DNA of 11,672 nt, taken from CAYMTN01 sp964393335. Its GTDB lineage: Bacteria > Chloroflexota > Anaerolineae > Aggregatilineales > Aggregatilineaceae. The notes below the pieces were generated by a model. That model searched no databases, was not told the origin of the DNA, and saw nothing but the letters and a program-made list of their open reading frames with translations. The DNA lies in contig CAYMTN010000175.1 of NCBI GenBank assembly GCA_964393335.1, forward strand, positions 1 to 11,672. Reading direction: 5' to 3'. A program made the translations under genes and the position numbers. Shown here piece by piece: positions 1 through 9,500 of this stretch. The stretch's first letter is position 1, and every line of letters starts with the position of its first letter.

Positions 1-30
1 ACTAGATTTGTGGATAAACGGCAACAGCCT

Positions 31-35
31 AAGGA
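31..35 (+). promoter_or_regulatory. Shine-Dalgarno of the peroxiredoxin gene
   Basis: AAGGA lies 8 bases upstream of the ATG at 44. It supports that ATG over the in-frame TTG at position 8, which has no visible ribosome binding site and would add 12 residues (WINGNSLRISC after the initiator) unlike a peroxiredoxin N-terminus. Confidence 0.6.
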
Positions 36-43
36 TCTCATGC

Positions 44-559
44 ATGCGTAGATTATTCAGATCGGATAAGACCGAACAGATCACGACTACTACAGATAAC
101 GTCCTCCAACCAGGCGCGCACGCCGTAGATTTCACGCTGCCAAGCACACAAGGCGACGTGCTATCGCTCAGCGACCTGCGCGGGAAGCCGGTCATTCTGA
201 CCTTTTACCCCGCTGACTGGAGTCCTGTTTGTGGGGACCAACTGGCACTCTACAACGATGTGCTGCCGATGTTCGAGGACTACGGCGCACAGTTGATCGG
301 TATCTCGGTAGACGGCATCTGGAGCCACCGCGCATATGCCGAGGCGCGCGGCTTGAGTTTCCCGCTGTTGGCGGATTTCGAACCGAAAGGCGCGGTGGCG
401 TGTGCTTTCGGCGTGTACGATGCGCAAAAAGGCACCTGTGAGCGGGCGTTATTTGTGCTGGATGGCGAGGGCGTCATCCGCTGGAACCACGTCTCACCAT
501 CAAACATTAATCCCGGTGCAGCTGGCATTCTGGCTGCGCTTGAAGCGTTAGGGACATAA
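44..559 (+). CDS. Peroxiredoxin (AhpC/TSA family)
   Basis: A thiol peroxidase of 171 residues, predicted to reduce hydrogen peroxide or organic hydroperoxides in the cytoplasm; no signal peptide is seen. The thioredoxin-like fold is recognisable from 'GAHAVDFTLPSTQGDVLSLSDLRGKPVIL' (residues about 24-52, written here in shortened form as AVDFTLP...LSDLRGK). The active-site motif is FYPADWSPVCGDQL, giving peroxidatic Cys63 with the usual Pro56 and Ser60 (the Thr/Ser position). 'GISVDGIWSHRAYAE' and 'SFPLLADFE' are typical family blocks, and Arg134 before 'ALFVLDGEG' fits the conserved active-site Arg. Cys63 has no Cys five residues later, so it is not a classical BCP/PrxQ pair. Cys120 and Cys132 sit at uncommon positions, so it is either a 1-Cys (AhpE-like) enzyme or uses an atypical resolving cysteine. 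It is followed after 10 bases by the DsbA-NhaA fusion gene, probably in the same operon. The family is clear; the subclass is not. Confidence 0.93.
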   Translation: MRRLFRSDKTEQITTTTDNVLQPGAHAVDFTLPSTQGDVLSLSDLRGKPVILTFYPADWSPVCGDQLALYNDVLPMFEDYGAQLIGISVDGIWSHRAYAEARGLSFPLLADFEPKGAVACAFGVYDAQKGTCERALFVLDGEGVIRWNHVSPSNINPGAAGILAALEALGT

Positions 560-563
560 GGAG
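558..563 (+). promoter_or_regulatory. Shine-Dalgarno of the DsbA-NhaA gene
   Basis: AAGGAG lies 6 bases upstream of the ATG at 570 and overlaps the last bases of the peroxiredoxin stop codon (TAA, 557-559). The spacing suggests translation of both genes from one transcript. Confidence 0.75.
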
Positions 564-569
564 ATTACG

Positions 570-2438
570 ATGACGACAGATGCCACCCCAAAACTGACAA
601 TGCCGGTCAGCGAAACGCGTGACCACATCATAGGTCGCGCCGACGCGCCAGTGACGTTGGTCGAGTACGGTGACTACGAGTGTTCCCACTGCCGCCAGGT
701 ACATCCTGTCATCGCGGAGTTGCAGGAGGCACTCGGCGCTCGGTTGCGTTACGTCTTTCGCCACTTCCCAATCCGTACCTCGCATCCCCACGCCCAACTG
801 GCTGCCGAGGCGGCTGAAGCCGCTGGGTCGCAGGGCAAATTCTGGGAGATGCACGATCTGCTGTTCAATCACCAGAACCGGCTGGAAAAAACCGATCTGT
901 TAAGCTATGCGCGCGAGATCGGGCTGAACGTGGCACAATTCGAGCGGGAATTGGATGAGAAAAGTCATGCTGAGCGCGTGCGCGAAGACTTTACGCAAGG
1001 TGTGCACAGCGGTGTCAATGGCACGCCAACCTTCTTCATCAACGGTACGCGCTATGATGGTGCATGGGACCTGGAATCGCTGTTGGAAGCCATTGAGAAA
1101 CCGCTTGGCGTACAGGTACGCTTGCTGGCGGATGAGTTCATGCGTCTGGCAGCAGCAGGCGGCATCGTACTCATGGTCGCTACCGTGCTGGCGCTGCTGT
1201 GGGCTAACCTGCCCGGCGGTGGTGAAAGCTATGATGATTTCTGGCATACTAAATTCGCTATCATGTTCGGTGAGGAAGGCCTCTCCAAGTACCTGCTGAA
1301 GTGGGTGAACGATGGCTTGATGGCACTGTTCTTCTTTGTTGTCGGGCTGGAGATCAAACGCGAGGTCACGACGGGTGAACTGGCGAATCCACGCCGCGCT
1401 GCATTGCCAATCATTGCTGCGTTGGGTGGGTTGCTGACCCCGGCCCTGATCTACGCCGCCTTCAATCTCGGCGGACCGGGCGAAGCAGGCTGGGGCATCC
1501 CGATGGCGACGGACATTGCTTTTATGCTTGGTGTGATGGCCTTGCTGGGACACCGCGTGCCGCTCTCGCTCAAAGTATTCTTCACAGCTATCGCAATTGT
1601 TGATGACATCGGCGCGGTGCTGGTGATCGCATTCTTTTACACGGAAGAGATCATCATCTTGCCGCTGGTCATCGGGGCAGTGATCATGGTCGTGTTGCTT
1701 GGTCTCAATCGCGTGCGGGTGTACTCCCCTCTACCCTATGCCTTACTGGGAATCGGGTTGTGGCTGGCTTTCCTGCAATCGGGTATGCATCCAACCATTG
1801 CGGGTGTTTTGCTGGCGCTGACGATCCCGACTCGCAGCCCGGCCAACACCAATGCGTTACTGGCACAATGTGTCGCCGTACTGGACGAGTTCGACGACGA
1901 AGAAATTCATATCGACCGTACGGCCCGGCAGGAGGCTGCTGCGCAGACCCTCGAAACCGTCACAGAGCGGCTGCAATCCCCCGCGCAGCGTTTGGAGCAT
2001 AACCTGCATCCTTGGGCTACATTTCTCATCTTGCCAATCTTTGCGCTGGCAAACGCGGGCGTACGGGTCATTGGCGAAACATCGGTAGACCTGCTCGACT
2101 CAGTTAGCCTGGGTATCATCGTAGGGCTGGTGTTGGGCAAACCGTTGGGTATCACGGCGTTTTCGTGGCTAGCAGTGCGGTTGGGGTTGGCTGAACTACC
2201 GCGTGGCGTACCCTGGCGGCAGTTGTTCGCGGCAAGTTGGCTGGCTGGCATCGGCTTCACGATCTCGCTCTTCATCGCCAACGATGCTTTCGCGGACCCG
2301 GTGCTGACGACGACGGCTAAGCTGGGCATCCTCGTGGCATCGATCATCGCCGGGACGATCGGTTTCTTCCTGCTGCGGTCAACTATCTCACGCTACGATG
2401 AGTCGAGCCACATGGAGATAATCCCGGTAGGGGATTGA
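570..2438 (+). CDS. nhaA: DsbA-like domain fused to Na+/H+ antiporter NhaA
   Basis: A 622-residue membrane protein. Residues about 12-180 form a DsbA/thioredoxin_4 domain with 'APVTLVEYGDYECSHC' (active-site CSHC at 38-41) and 'NGTPTFFING' carrying the cis-proline (Pro153). From about 181 it is an NhaA antiporter, which in characterised homologues exchanges cytoplasmic Na+ for external H+. NhaA signatures present are 'WVNDGLMALFFFVVGLEIKRE' (shortened: WVNDGLMALFF; Asp248 matches E. coli Asp65), 'MATDIAFMLG' (Asp315 matches Asp133), 'AIVDDIGAV' (Asp345/Asp346 match the ion-binding pair Asp163/Asp164) and 'LGKPLG' (Lys524 matches Lys300). All key residues are kept, so it should be active. A long charged loop at about 430-480 precedes 'HPWATFLILPIFALANAGV', as in many NhaA proteins. 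The N-terminus has no signal peptide. NhaA termini are cytoplasmic in E. coli, so the DsbA-like domain is probably cytoplasmic, which is odd for a DsbA. It follows the peroxiredoxin by 10 bases. Both domains are certain; their coupling is inference. Confidence 0.95.
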   Translation: MTTDATPKLTMPVSETRDHIIGRADAPVTLVEYGDYECSHCRQVHPVIAELQEALGARLRYVFRHFPIRTSHPHAQLAAEAAEAAGSQGKFWEMHDLLFNHQNRLEKTDLLSYAREIGLNVAQFERELDEKSHAERVREDFTQGVHSGVNGTPTFFINGTRYDGAWDLESLLEAIEKPLGVQVRLLADEFMRLAAAGGIVLMVATVLALLWANLPGGGESYDDFWHTKFAIMFGEEGLSKYLLKWVNDGLMALFFFVVGLEIKREVTTGELANPRRAALPIIAALGGLLTPALIYAAFNLGGPGEAGWGIPMATDIAFMLGVMALLGHRVPLSLKVFFTAIAIVDDIGAVLVIAFFYTEEIIILPLVIGAVIMVVLLGLNRVRVYSPLPYALLGIGLWLAFLQSGMHPTIAGVLLALTIPTRSPANTNALLAQCVAVLDEFDDEEIHIDRTARQEAAAQTLETVTERLQSPAQRLEHNLHPWATFLILPIFALANAGVRVIGETSVDLLDSVSLGIIVGLVLGKPLGITAFSWLAVRLGLAELPRGVPWRQLFAASWLAGIGFTISLFIANDAFADPVLTTTAKLGILVASIIAGTIGFFLLRSTISRYDESSHMEIIPVGD

Positions 2439-2507
2439 ACTGATCTAAACAGTTAACGTTGTCCTGGCTACCTCACACATCCGCTCGAAATCAGGCGAAA
2501 AAGCTTT

Positions 2508-2909
2508 TGAATAGCCCAGCAATTACGCGAAGCGACACCCGTTGGCGAGAGTCCCAAATACCTCATTCGTGACAATGACCGGAAGTTCGGCGAACACTTC
2601 GCAAACGTAGCGGCTGAGATTGAGGTTTTGCGCACACCGGTACGCGCACCACGCGCCAAGGCGTACTGCGAACGATTCATCGGCAGTTTACGTCGTGAAT
2701 GTCTCGATCATGTTCTCATTCTCAGGGAGAAGCAATTGCGGCGTCTTGTGAACGAGTATGTGCATTACTTCAATGAAGATCGTCCCCATCAAGGCGTCCA
2801 CCAGCGTATCCCATCAGTTCCTGCATCGTCGCCAGCGGTTGAAGGCGAAATCGTCGTGCGTCCGGTGCTGGGTGGGCTCGATCATGCCTATTTTCGTAAG
2901 GCTGCCTGA
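2508..2909 (+). pseudogene. Transposase remnant, DDE/rve integrase core, C-terminal part
   Basis: The frame reads IAQQLREATPVGESPKYLIR, then DNDRKFG, and on to a TGA at 2907-2909. It matches the C-terminal part of rve-type insertion-sequence transposases: 'YLIRDND' holds the second catalytic Asp, 'RAPRAKAYCERFIGSLRREC' holds the catalytic Glu (codon 2670-2672), and 'YFNEDRPHQGVHQRIP' and the ending 'VLGGLDHAYFRKAA' are family hallmarks. The N-terminal helix-turn-helix and the first catalytic Asp are missing. The codon at 2508-2510 is TGA where relatives usually have Trp before '(I/V/T)AQQL', so a Trp-to-stop change is likely there. Sequence 2463-2507 in the same frame (with 'HP' at 2478-2483) may be a further degraded extension. 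An intact C-terminus with no start and no N-terminal half means it cannot transpose by itself. A restart at TTG 2628 would give only 93 residues. Confidence 0.85.
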
Positions 2910-2955
2910 TCGCGACATCTCCCCTCAAATTCGAACGGATGTGTGGTGTAGCCAG

Positions 2956-2991
2956 CACCCCCGCCTGGCCGGTGCCGGCCTGGCGGGGGTG
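2956..2991. repeat. 36-bp GC-rich inverted repeat (hairpin)
   Basis: The outer arms CACCCCCGCC (2956-2965) and GGCGGGGGTG (2982-2991) are perfect complements. After a T-T mismatch, GGCCGG (2967-2972) and CCGGCC (2975-2980) pair around a very small loop. It lies 46 bases after the transposase stop. The + strand continues AAGTTTACA and the - strand shows no T run, so it is not a canonical Rho-independent terminator, although so strong a stem could still stop or protect a transcript. Alternatives are an interspersed palindromic repeat or an end-associated structure of the old insertion sequence. Confidence 0.75.
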
Positions 2992-3371
2992 AAGTTTACA
3001 AGCTCTCGTGGGCTTGCGGGCTGGCGATTGGCAACACAACCCGGACGCCTAACGCTGTACCGAATGGAGGACCGGTCGAGGGTCGCGGCTCGGACGAAAC
3101 CGGGGTGCGCGTTTATGACAGCGAGCCTGAGTGTGGACACTTCAAGCAAGCCCACCGCAACTCGGTCATCTGAAGGTCACCGGCGGATTCCACTCTGCGT
3201 GTGGGGCGTCGGTCTACGCCAATGTTGCTTCCCTCGTGGGCAGGACCTTTTTGGCACCTTGATGGCCCTCCTCGCCCCGCTGCTCGACTCGATTTGTCGT
3301 CCGCTACTCAGTGAATAGATATCTTCACAGGAAATTCACATCGATGATATGTCTGAAACCATGATCTGTCA

Positions 3372-3377
3372 TACAAT
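3372..3377 (+). promoter_or_regulatory. Possible -10 box upstream of the giant gene
   Basis: TACAAT matches the TATAAT consensus at 5 of 6 positions and lies in the AT-richer stretch 42 bases before the ATG. There is no good -35 at 16-18 bases' distance. TTCACA occurs at 3324-3329 and 3335-3340 but does not space correctly to this box. This is a weak call. Confidence 0.25.
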
Positions 3378-3407
3378 GAATTTGGATTACTTTGTGGCCT
3401 ACTTTAC

Positions 3408-3413
3408 AGGGGG
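3408..3413 (+). promoter_or_regulatory. Ribosome binding site of the giant gene
   Basis: AGGGGG ends 5 bases before the ATG at 3419. Together with the signal peptide that begins exactly there, it fixes the start. Confidence 0.65.
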
Positions 3414-3418
3414 ATTTG

Positions 3419-3502
3419 ATGCGAAAAGGATTGTTTGTTTACGTAATTCTATTTTCACTTATTCTGGCCTCTTTACTTATAATCCACACGCCAGTTGCTG
3501 CC
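3419..3502 (+). other. Signal peptide of the giant protein
   Basis: M-R-K-G is followed by a hydrophobic core (LFVYVILFSLILASLLII) and TPVAA-QDGG. This fits a Sec signal cleaved by signal peptidase I after Ala28 (V-A-A at -3 to -1). There is no lipobox Cys and no twin arginine. It places the hydrolase and all repeats outside the cytoplasm. Confidence 0.88.
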
Positions 3503-6500
3503 CAAGATGGCGGAACGACGGAGCGTGTGTCAGTTGCATCGGATGGAACACAGGGGGAGTATTATTCAGGGAACAGCGCCTATCCCCCCGCCATCTCCGC
3601 CGATGGGCGCTACATTGCATTCGAGTCGAATGCTGAAAACCTGATTAGCGTTGTAACCAACAGCGGTTTTGACGTTTTCGTCCACGATCGTCAAACCCAC
3701 GAGACGACACTCGTGTCTGTGGCATCGAATGGCACCCCTGGGAACCTCAAATCGAATCTTCCAGCCATCTCCGCAGACGGGCGCTACGTGGCTTTTGTGT
3801 CTGATGCCAGCAACCTGGTGCCCGGCGATACCAACGGACAGGCGGATGTCTTCGTCCACGATCGGTTGACAGGTCTGGCGACGCGTGTCTCCGTGGCATC
3901 TGACGGCAGGCAGGCAAACCTATGGTCTGGGTCGTATCCCTTGTCTATTTCCGCTGATGGGCGTTATGTGGCTTTTGACTCTGTGGCCAGCAACCTGGTG
4001 CCCGGAGACACCAACGGACGGATGGATCTCTTTGTCCACGACCGACAGACGGGCGAGACGACACGCGTCTCAGTGGCGTCAGACGGGACGCAGGCGAACG
4101 CCGTTTCTCTTCTGCCCGCCATCTCCGGGGACGGACGCTTCGTGGCGTTTGCGTCTTATGCCAGTAATCTGGTGCCCGGCGACACTAACGGAACGCCGGA
4201 TATCTTTGTCCACGATCGACAGACAGGCGAGACGACGCGCGTCTCGGTGGCGTCAGACGGGGCGCAGGGAAACGGTGCTGCTCTTCAGCCTACTATCTCC
4301 AGTGATGGGCGTTATGTGACGTTCCACAGTACCTCCACTTCTCTTGTACCCGGCGACACCTACGCGGGACCAGATATTTTTGTTCATGATCGGCAGACTG
4401 GACAGACTACCTGCGTCTCGGTGGCCTCGGACGGCACACAGGGGAACGACCGTTCATTGGGAGCATATATTTCCGCAGACGGGCGCTATGTAGCGTTTAA
4501 ATCCTATTCCACGAATCTGGTAAGCGGCGACACAAATGGATGGGAGGATGTCTTTGTCCACGATCGGCAGACGGGCGAGACGACACGTGTCTCAGTGGCT
4601 TCCGACGGCATGCAGGCGAACGACCCATCTCAATACCCGTCTATCTCCGCTGACGGGCGCTACGTGGCGTTTTCTTCAGAGGCCAGCAACTTGGTGCCCG
4701 GCGATACCAATGGCGAACGCGATGTTTTCGTCCATGATCGGGGAGCTAGCGTCTTGCCACTAACTCTCTCCATCAGCACCGTTGAACTACGGCATCAGCG
4801 AGTATCCGACTCCCGTTGGGAGTCAATTCCAAATGGCGGCAGCACGTATGACGGCAATCAGGTCAAGATTACGTCCTGGATCGTTGGCGATTCGGTGGAC
4901 AGACAAGTTACCGTCAAGTTCTCTGATGATGAGACTTCAGTGCTGCTTGGACAGACTGGCCAGCTTGTTGGAGCTGGGACAATGACACCCGTCGACTATC
5001 TGTGGGACACAACAGGGTTTGCCTGGAACACCGATGGGAGCTCCCATGTGAACCGGCGTATCCGAGTTGACCTCGTGGTGCAAGAGACAGTGCTGGGTAG
5101 CCGAACGGCCAACATCAAGGTGAAACCAAAGCCGGTTGTACTGGTGCACGGGTTTACGAGCAATGCGGGAACATGGGATGTTTTCAGAGGGTACATGAGT
5201 AGCTATCCAGACTGGGTTGGCTATGCCGTCGACACAATGGACATCGGCAGCATAGATCCGTGGTACAGGGCGTTGTTGCCTACAAAATCTATCTATCAAA
5301 ATGCGAGGGAGCTTGAGACCTATATCGCACAACTTCGAGAAGACCTGAACGCTTGGCACGTGGACATCGTGGGACACTCGATGGGCGGTCTGATCTCCCG
5401 CCAATATATTCACAGTATGATGCCCACCGATCTGCCTGACGGAAAACCGGTTGTCAGTCACCTGGTGATGCTTGGCACGCCCAATGCAGGTTCCTTATGC
5501 GCAGATATTTTCAACGCTGTGCCCGGCATCAACCTCCAGCCAGCCAGATACCAGCTCACAACCTTTTACGTCTCCTCGATCTTCAATCCCCTGGTATGGA
5601 ATCGTCATAACGTACCTTTTTATGTAGTCGCGGGAAATCCGATGAACTACACTTGTTCGCCCCTCCTTTCTCCGGGCGATGAAGTAGTTTCGGTTCAAAG
5701 TGCTACGACCACCGTCGATTACATCAAGATCACAGCCAGCCTGCATACTAACATGACAACTTCGCCCATAGATTTTTCTACGGTGAAGGGATGGTTGGCT
5801 CCCGGTACGTCGGGCCTCGGAGCAGCATCGGCGATGGTCGTGCCGGATGCAGTACAAGATGAGGACACCACAACGCACTTGCTGTTCAGTGACACCATCG
5901 AGGTTTCGGCAGGCACCCCTATCGCCGTGCCGTTGGTTGTACCAGGGGTTCATGCTGGCTCGCGTTTGAGCGTGTCGGTGTTTGGCCCGCGTGGTGGCTC
6001 CACGCTGCTCGATCCGGCAGCGGCGGTCGTTGATGCCATCGCTGCTGATAGCGATCTTGCCCAATCTCCGTTCAGGTCGCTGTACGCGGAAAGCCCCACG
6101 GCTGGCACCTGGACACTCCAGCTTGAGAATCCGTTGGCCGAAACCGTGTCATTTGCTGTCTCGGCAGCAATCGAAGGCGATCCCATTCTTCTCACCCTCG
6201 AAGTCGATGAGCCGGACCCAGACAATCAGGTCCATCTGATCTTGACAATCACCGACGTGGGAACGCCTGTGACCGGCGCGACGGTGTCGGCCAGCACCGA
6301 GGCACTTGATGGCACACAGACTTCACTCCTGCTCCTGGATGATGGGACGCACGGCGACGGCCTGGCCGACGATGGTGTCTATGGCGGGACAACCGATCCT
6401 CTTCCCCCTCCATTCAACACTATCGGTGTCCGTGCGGAAACAACGGGTTTCACCAGAATGGCCAACGGATCGGTCGAAATCTCACCCAATAACCAACCCC

Positions 6501-9500
6501 CAACCGCCACCGTGGATGATGCCAGTACGTTGAGAAGTGTACCTATCGTCATCGATGTGTTGGCAAATGACACGGATGATCAGGGCATAGAGCATCTGAC
6601 TATCGATTCTGTGACACAGCCATCTAGCGGCGCAGTGATCAACAATCGCCTTGATTTGACCTATCTCCCTGGCGCAGACTTCGTGGGAGGCGATACCTTC
6701 ACCTATACAGTCCTCGATGAATATGGCGGCACAGATAGTGCTGTGGTCAATGTGAACGTGGAAGCAGGAGGTAGTATTTCGGGCACTGTCTACGAGACAG
6801 ATGACGTGACCCCGATCTACAATATTCTGGTCCAACTCAACGATGGCGCAATAAACACATGCACTGACCCTAATGGCCAATATCTCTTTGATGGCCTGGC
6901 GTTCGGCACTCCTTACACGATCTCAGCAGCAGATGGCATCTGTACGGGTGGTCCAACGAACCATCTGCCAGAGTGGTGGCAGGAATCACCTACGGAGGCA
7001 GGCGCGACGGAAATCACGCCGACCAATGAAAATCACGAGTGGCTCGCCATCAATTTCACGCTCGATCCGGGCAGCAGCGTTTCCGGTCATGTGTACGAGA
7101 GCGACGGCACAACGCCGATTCAGAACGCCTGGGTGTCGGTCGATGTATTCGACACCTACGAAGACATAGCCGGGATCAATGCCGCCGCAGATGGTAGTTA
7201 CACGCTGAGCGGGCTGCCTCCGGGAGATTACCGGGTGCGCGCGCGGGCGACCGGCTATGCATACGAGCTGTACGACAATGTGCCCTACTACGGCGATCAC
7301 AACAACGCCACGCGGGTAACAGTTCCGGCAGAAAGTGATGTGACCGGCATCGACTTCACGCTCGATCCAGAAGGCACGATCAGCGGCACGGTGTACGCCG
7401 CGGACGGCGTCACGCCGCTGGAAGGCGTGCCGATCGATACGGTGCCGGGCGGCTTCGGCCAGTGTACTGCGAGCGACGGCTCATTTACGATGGAGGGCCT
7501 GCCGCTCGATACGCCGATCACGCTCTATGCAGGTGGCGACCAATGGGGCGGGTGCAGCAGTGATGATATGTATGTCGTCGAGTACTACTCGGAAGCAGTG
7601 GACCAGGGCAGCGCGCTGCCGGTCACATTGGCCACCGGCGGCGGCGAAAACGCCACCGGCATCAACTTCACACTTGATCCGGGTGGCACGGTGGAAGGTG
7701 TGGTGTATGCCGAGGATGGCATCACGCCGCTGGTCGATATGGGCGTTAACCTGGAGTCCGATGGGTGGGGACAGGACACCTGCACCGACGAAAACGGCCA
7801 CTATTCGTTTGGCGGCCTCGCGCTAGGTGTATCGTTCCGCGTGAATGCCGGCAGGAATCACGGGTGTTCCGGCCCGCAGAATTACATCCGGGAATTCTGG
7901 GAAGAAACGCCGAGTTGGGATGATGCGACTCTACTCACGCCGACCAGCGCCGCGCCGGATTTCACCGGCATCGACTTCACGCTGGAACCGAGCGGTACGA
8001 TCACCGGCACGGTCTACGCCGCTGACGGCGTCACGCTGCTGGAAGGTGTCCCGGTGGATACGGAGCCGGGGGGGCATGGATGCTGTACGGATGCTAATGG
8101 CATGTTCGTGATGGATGGGCTGCCGCTGGACACGCCGCTCACGCTGTTCGCGGGCGGGTCGGGATGGGGCAGTTGCAGCAACGATGGCGTCTACGCCCGC
8201 GAATACTACGCTGAGGCAGCCGATCTGGCCAGCGCGACCCCGGTCACATTGACCAGCGACGGCGGCGAAAACGCGACCGGCATCAACTTCACACTTGTTC
8301 CAGGCGGTTTGGTATCGGGCACTGTGTACGACGCGTCAGACGGTGTTACCCCGCTGGTAGGGATAGGCGTCGATCTGTACTTCGATGGCTGGAGTATGGG
8401 AACGTGCAGCGACGGCAGCGGTGACTACGTGATCAGCGGTGTGCCGCTGGATACGCCGTTCCGCGTGAGTGCGGGTGGTACCCATGGCGGTTGCTCTGGC
8501 TCACAGGATTACGTCCAGGAATTCCAGGTGGAAACGCCGGATTGGGACTCGGCGGCCCTGTTCACGCTGACTAGCGGTGCACCGGACCTCACCGGCGCTG
8601 ACTTCACGCTTGAACTCGGCGGCACGGTGACCGGCACAGTCTTTGCCGATGATGGGACGACACGTCTGCCCTACATGGGTGTATCGCTTCATTTTGATGG
8701 CTGGGGAAGGGATGGGTGTACCGACGAAAACGGCGATTACACTGAACGAGGTGTGCCGTTGGATACACCGTTCCGTGTAAGCGCGGGAGGCGACAACTGG
8801 TGCGGTGGCGCTCACAACTACGTCCAGGAGTTTTGGGAGGAAACGTCCAACTGGGATGATGCAACCCTGCTCACACCGACCAGCGCCGCGCCGGATATCA
8901 CTGGCATCAACTTCACGCTGACCACCGGCGGCTCGGTGACCGGTACGGTGACCGACAATCTCGGCAATCCAATACCTAACATGTTTGTGCTCGCTGGCCT
9001 ACCGGAATATGGCATGGGGACATGTACCAATGATTTGGGTGACTACGTGCTCAACGGGATTCCATTCGATGTGTCGTTTTTGGTGCGCGCTGGCGGCCAA
9101 AATACGTGCAGCGGCGCATCAGGCAGCTACGTTCAGAAATACTGGGAAGATGTTCTCCCCCGCAACGAAGCCACGCAGTTGACCGTGACGGCTGCCAGCC
9201 CTGACCTGACCGGCATCGACTTTTCACTTGAGGTCGGCGGCACTGTATCTGGTACGGTGACTGACAATGCGACAGGCCAGCCGCTGGCCAACATGATCCT
9301 GGAAATCGATGTGGTTGGTTTCTACTATGGCGTTCGCGTTTGTACGGATGCCAACGGTGTCTACACCATGACCGGCGTCCCGTTTGACACAGAGTTCCGG
9401 ATGATGGCAGGCGGTGGGTATAACGGGTGTGGCGGCTCAAACGATTATGTACCGGAGTACTGGGAAGAAGTGTACTACCGCGACGACGCGACCCTGCTCA

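Larger units (their letters stand above)
2910..3418 (+). other. Gene-poor stretch between transposase scar and giant gene
   Basis: I see no credible gene here on either strand. The open frames present are the tail of a frame that overlaps the transposase out of phase and short antisense frames, none with recognisable domains. The stretch holds the GC-rich palindrome at 2956-2991 and becomes AT-richer after about 3300. The last 50 bases carry a possible -10 box and the ribosome binding site of the giant gene. No tRNA or other RNA gene was recognised. Confidence 0.5.

Noticed and set aside
8..43. TTG start at 8 for the peroxiredoxin
   Set aside because: The ATG at 44 has AAGGA at a good distance and gives a normal family length; nothing supports the TTG.
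681..692. CSHC as a haem-binding CXXCH site
   Set aside because: The residue after the second Cys is Arg, not His, and the surroundings are those of a DsbA active site.
900..1553. 217-residue antisense open frame opposite the DsbA-NhaA gene
   Set aside because: It lies wholly opposite a clear gene, has no recognisable motif and no plausible start signal; it is a codon-bias shadow.
2758..3318. 186-residue + strand open frame
   Set aside because: Its first part overlaps the transposase remnant out of frame, its second part has no known domain, and it runs through the palindrome; no support as a gene.
3349..3636. 95-residue + strand open frame over the start of the giant gene
   Set aside because: It overlaps the signal peptide and first propeller blade in another frame; the giant frame has the ribosome binding site and the domain matches.
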